Position numbers and translations under genes: made by a program
Shown: positions 62,645-64,000 of the stretch, piece by piece
Position numbering within the stretch: position 1 is the first letter of the stretch
Layout of the letters: each line of letters opens with the position of its first letter
Assembly: GCF_037974265.1 (NCBI RefSeq)
Contig: NZ_CP150233.1
Coordinates: forward strand, 4,278,001-4,342,000
Reading direction: 5' to 3'
Origin: Paenibacillus sp. FSL R5-0623
GTDB lineage: Bacteria > Bacillota > Bacilli > Paenibacillales > Paenibacillaceae
Length of the DNA stretch: 64,000 nt
The notes under the pieces: model-generated
What the model was told of the DNA's origin: nothing
The model's input: the letters and a program-made list of their open reading frames with translations, nothing else
Database searches by the model: none

Positions 62645-63381
62645 GCCTGCTTCACCCTTTCTACGAATGCTGTAATTTTGGCAATATCCTTCACACCTTC
62701 AGTCTCCACGCCGCTGGATACATCGACGCCGAAAGGTGCATATGTCTGTATTAGTTGTTGTACATTGTCCGGCTGCAAACCTCCTGCAACGAACAGAGCA
62801 ATTTCGCGACTTTTTGCCCATTCGGCATAGGCAGGAATTCGCTCCCAGGCAAACGTTTTCCCGGAGCCCCCTCCATATAGAGGATCATGGGTATCAAGCA
62901 ATATCGCATCCACGAATTTATCATAAGTATCAAGAGCCCTTATGGCTGCATCATCAGCTTCCGGCCCCGTTTCATCTTTGGGAAAAGAAAAAACTTTGAA
63001 CACTTTGGCATTCCACCGCTGCTTCACCTGCTGGCAAAATTCCGCAGACTCCTGTCCATGCAGTTGAATAACATCCAGGTGAGCAATCTCCATAATGTGT
63101 TCCAGTTCATCGAGCGTAGGATTCACAAATACACCCGCAAGCTTCGGCCGATCATAGATAGACCATTCGAACAGCACCGTTCTTAATGCAGCAGCCTGCT
63201 CGGGTTCGATTCGGCGGCGTGATTTGGCAAAAACAACACCAATGTAATCCACAGGCAAGTTTATCATCGATTTTAGCACTTCAACGTCCTGAAGTCCACA
63301 TATTTTTACGGCCGCTGGCAGCGGGTTTCTCAGTTCTGACATACTGTCGCCTGTGCCATCGTGTATGGAAGTATTCATCAT
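62641..63381 (-). CDS. trpF: Phosphoribosylanthranilate isomerase
   Basis: Amadori rearrangement step of tryptophan synthesis. 246 residues, about 20 longer at the N terminus than usual; family homology starts at [12 protein letters not shown] (catalytic Cys) near residue 26. The general base Asp region [18 protein letters not shown] is present. ATGA overlap with trpC supports the long start, but an internal ATG at residue 14 is possible. Confidence 0.95.
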   Translation of the reverse strand: MMNTSIHDGTGDSMSELRNPLPAAVKICGLQDVEVLKSMINLPVDYIGVVFAKSRRRIEPEQAAALRTVLFEWSIYDRPKLAGVFVNPTLDELEHIMEIAHLDVIQLHGQESAEFCQQVKQRWNAKVFKVFSFPKDETGPEADDAAIRALDTYDKFVDAILLDTHDPLYGGGSGKTFAWERIPAYAEWAKSREIALFVAGGLQPDNVQQLIQTYAPFGVDVSSGVETEGVKDIAKITAFVERVKQA

Positions 63382-64000
63382 TTGGGTCCCATCAGATCAT
63401 ATACAGCCGCCTCGACATCATCCTTGCGCATGAGATGCTCACCTACGAGAATACCGTGAACGCCGGCCTGGATCAGAGGTACTGTTGATTCTGGTCCGTC
63501 AATACCACTTTCGCTAATCAAGGTAACGCTACTTGGAATCAATTCCATCAAATCCAGTGTCGTGTTCAGACTGGTTTCGAATGTTTTCAAATTCCGATTA
63601 TTGATGCCCACAAGGGTTGCCTGCGGAATCTCCAATACCTGCTCCAGTTCTGTTCGATCATGGACTTCAATCAAGGCATCCAGCCCCAAACTTTTGGCAA
63701 ATTCCAGATATTGACGAATCTGTTCAGGTGTCAGAATGCTGGCAATCAGCAGTATTGCATCTGCACCCAGTAATCTGGCCTCGGCAATCTGTCGTTCATC
63801 TATAATAAAATCCTTGCGTAATAGCGGAATGTTCACCGCTTGATGAATCGCCTGCAAGTACTCGTTGCTGCCTTGAAAATACGACACATCCGTTAATACG
63901 GAGATGCAGTCAGCACCCGCTCGCTCATAAGCGGCAGCAATCTCTACCGGATGAAAATCCGGACGAATTAACCCTTTGGACGGCGAAGCCTTCTTCACTT
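63378..64000 (-). CDS. trpC: Indole-3-glycerol-phosphate synthase, 3' part
   Basis: The frame is open at the window edge; about 50 N-terminal residues lie outside. The visible 207 residues begin VKKASPSKGLI with the catalytic Lys, and contain LLRKDFIIDERQI, GINNRNLKTFE and LISESGID of the family barrel. ATGA overlap with trpF. Part of trpCFBA-hisC-tyrA. Confidence 0.95.
   Translation of the reverse strand, partial: VKKASPSKGLIRPDFHPVEIAAAYERAGADCISVLTDVSYFQGSNEYLQAIHQAVNIPLLRKDFIIDERQIAEARLLGADAILLIASILTPEQIRQYLEFAKSLGLDALIEVHDRTELEQVLEIPQATLVGINNRNLKTFETSLNTTLDLMELIPSSVTLISESGIDGPESTVPLIQAGVHGILVGEHLMRKDDVEAAVYDLMGPK

Overview
The window reads as a chromosomal segment of a low-to-mid GC Gram-positive spore former, most likely a Paenibacillus. 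This rests on the protein families, the strong AAGGAGG-type ribosome binding sites, many rho-independent terminators, bacillithiol genes, a proline T-box, a LicT/BglP system with its RNA antiterminator, and gene order from trp to dnaD that follows Bacillus subtilis closely (trpCFBA-hisC-tyrA, ypiB/F-qcrABC-ypjABCD-dapB-mgsA-bshB1-bshA-cca-birA-panBCD, dinG, ypmB, asnS-dnaD). No rRNA, tRNA, CRISPR array, prophage or insertion sequence was recognised.

Layout. 1-2800: end of a response regulator, its histidine kinase and a membrane-anchored serine hydrolase. 2900-5300: leuCD (isopropylmalate isomerase, Fe-S) behind a promoter with a Fur-box-like site. 5400-9950: beta-glucoside PTS operon bglP-licT-bglA with RAT/terminator and cre-like sites. 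10000-15300: a LysR regulator, a small hypothetical gene, an omega-amidase-like (MtnU-type) hydrolase, and a Fur-box-flanked iron-siderophore pair (Btr-like AraC regulator whose C-terminal domain is homologous to the adjacent binding lipoprotein). 15400-23160: an MtnE-like aminotransferase, then a proline-type T-box leader driving proB-proA-proC fused in one transcription unit to methionine-salvage mtnW-mtnX-mtnB.

23160-32950: a triple-repeat membrane protein with an ECF sigma/anti-sigma pair, dnaD, asnS, ackA, a 3-hydroxyacyl-CoA dehydrogenase, a short FtsH-like protease and its membrane-anchored neighbour, and ypmB. 32980-38140: mtaD, rex, dinG. 38150-47910: a TPR gene, panBCD behind a structured leader, birA, cca, bacillithiol genes, mgsA, dapB, another TPR gene and a MazG-like pyrophosphohydrolase. 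48000-56340: ypjC, ypjB, ypjA, the menaquinol:cytochrome c reductase operon qcrABC, ypiF, a stand-alone 59-residue IDEAL protein, a gamma-carbonic-anhydrase-like protein, an unrecognised 372-residue protein and a histidine phosphatase. 56380-58330: a second ECF sigma/anti-sigma pair with an ECF-type promoter and a long leader, and, just upstream, a convincing unannotated small RNA gene (consensus promoter, about 85 nt, three hairpins, C-rich loop, cre-like site in the promoter). 58330-64000: tyrA, hisC, trpA, trpB, trpF and the 3' part of trpC.

The items I consider most worth follow-up are the small RNA at 58076-58160, the tandem structured leader before panB, the T-box-driven proBAC-mtnWXB operon, the Fur-linked leuCD promoter, and the ECF leader at 57608-57953. 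All calls come from reading the sequence; no database search was run.
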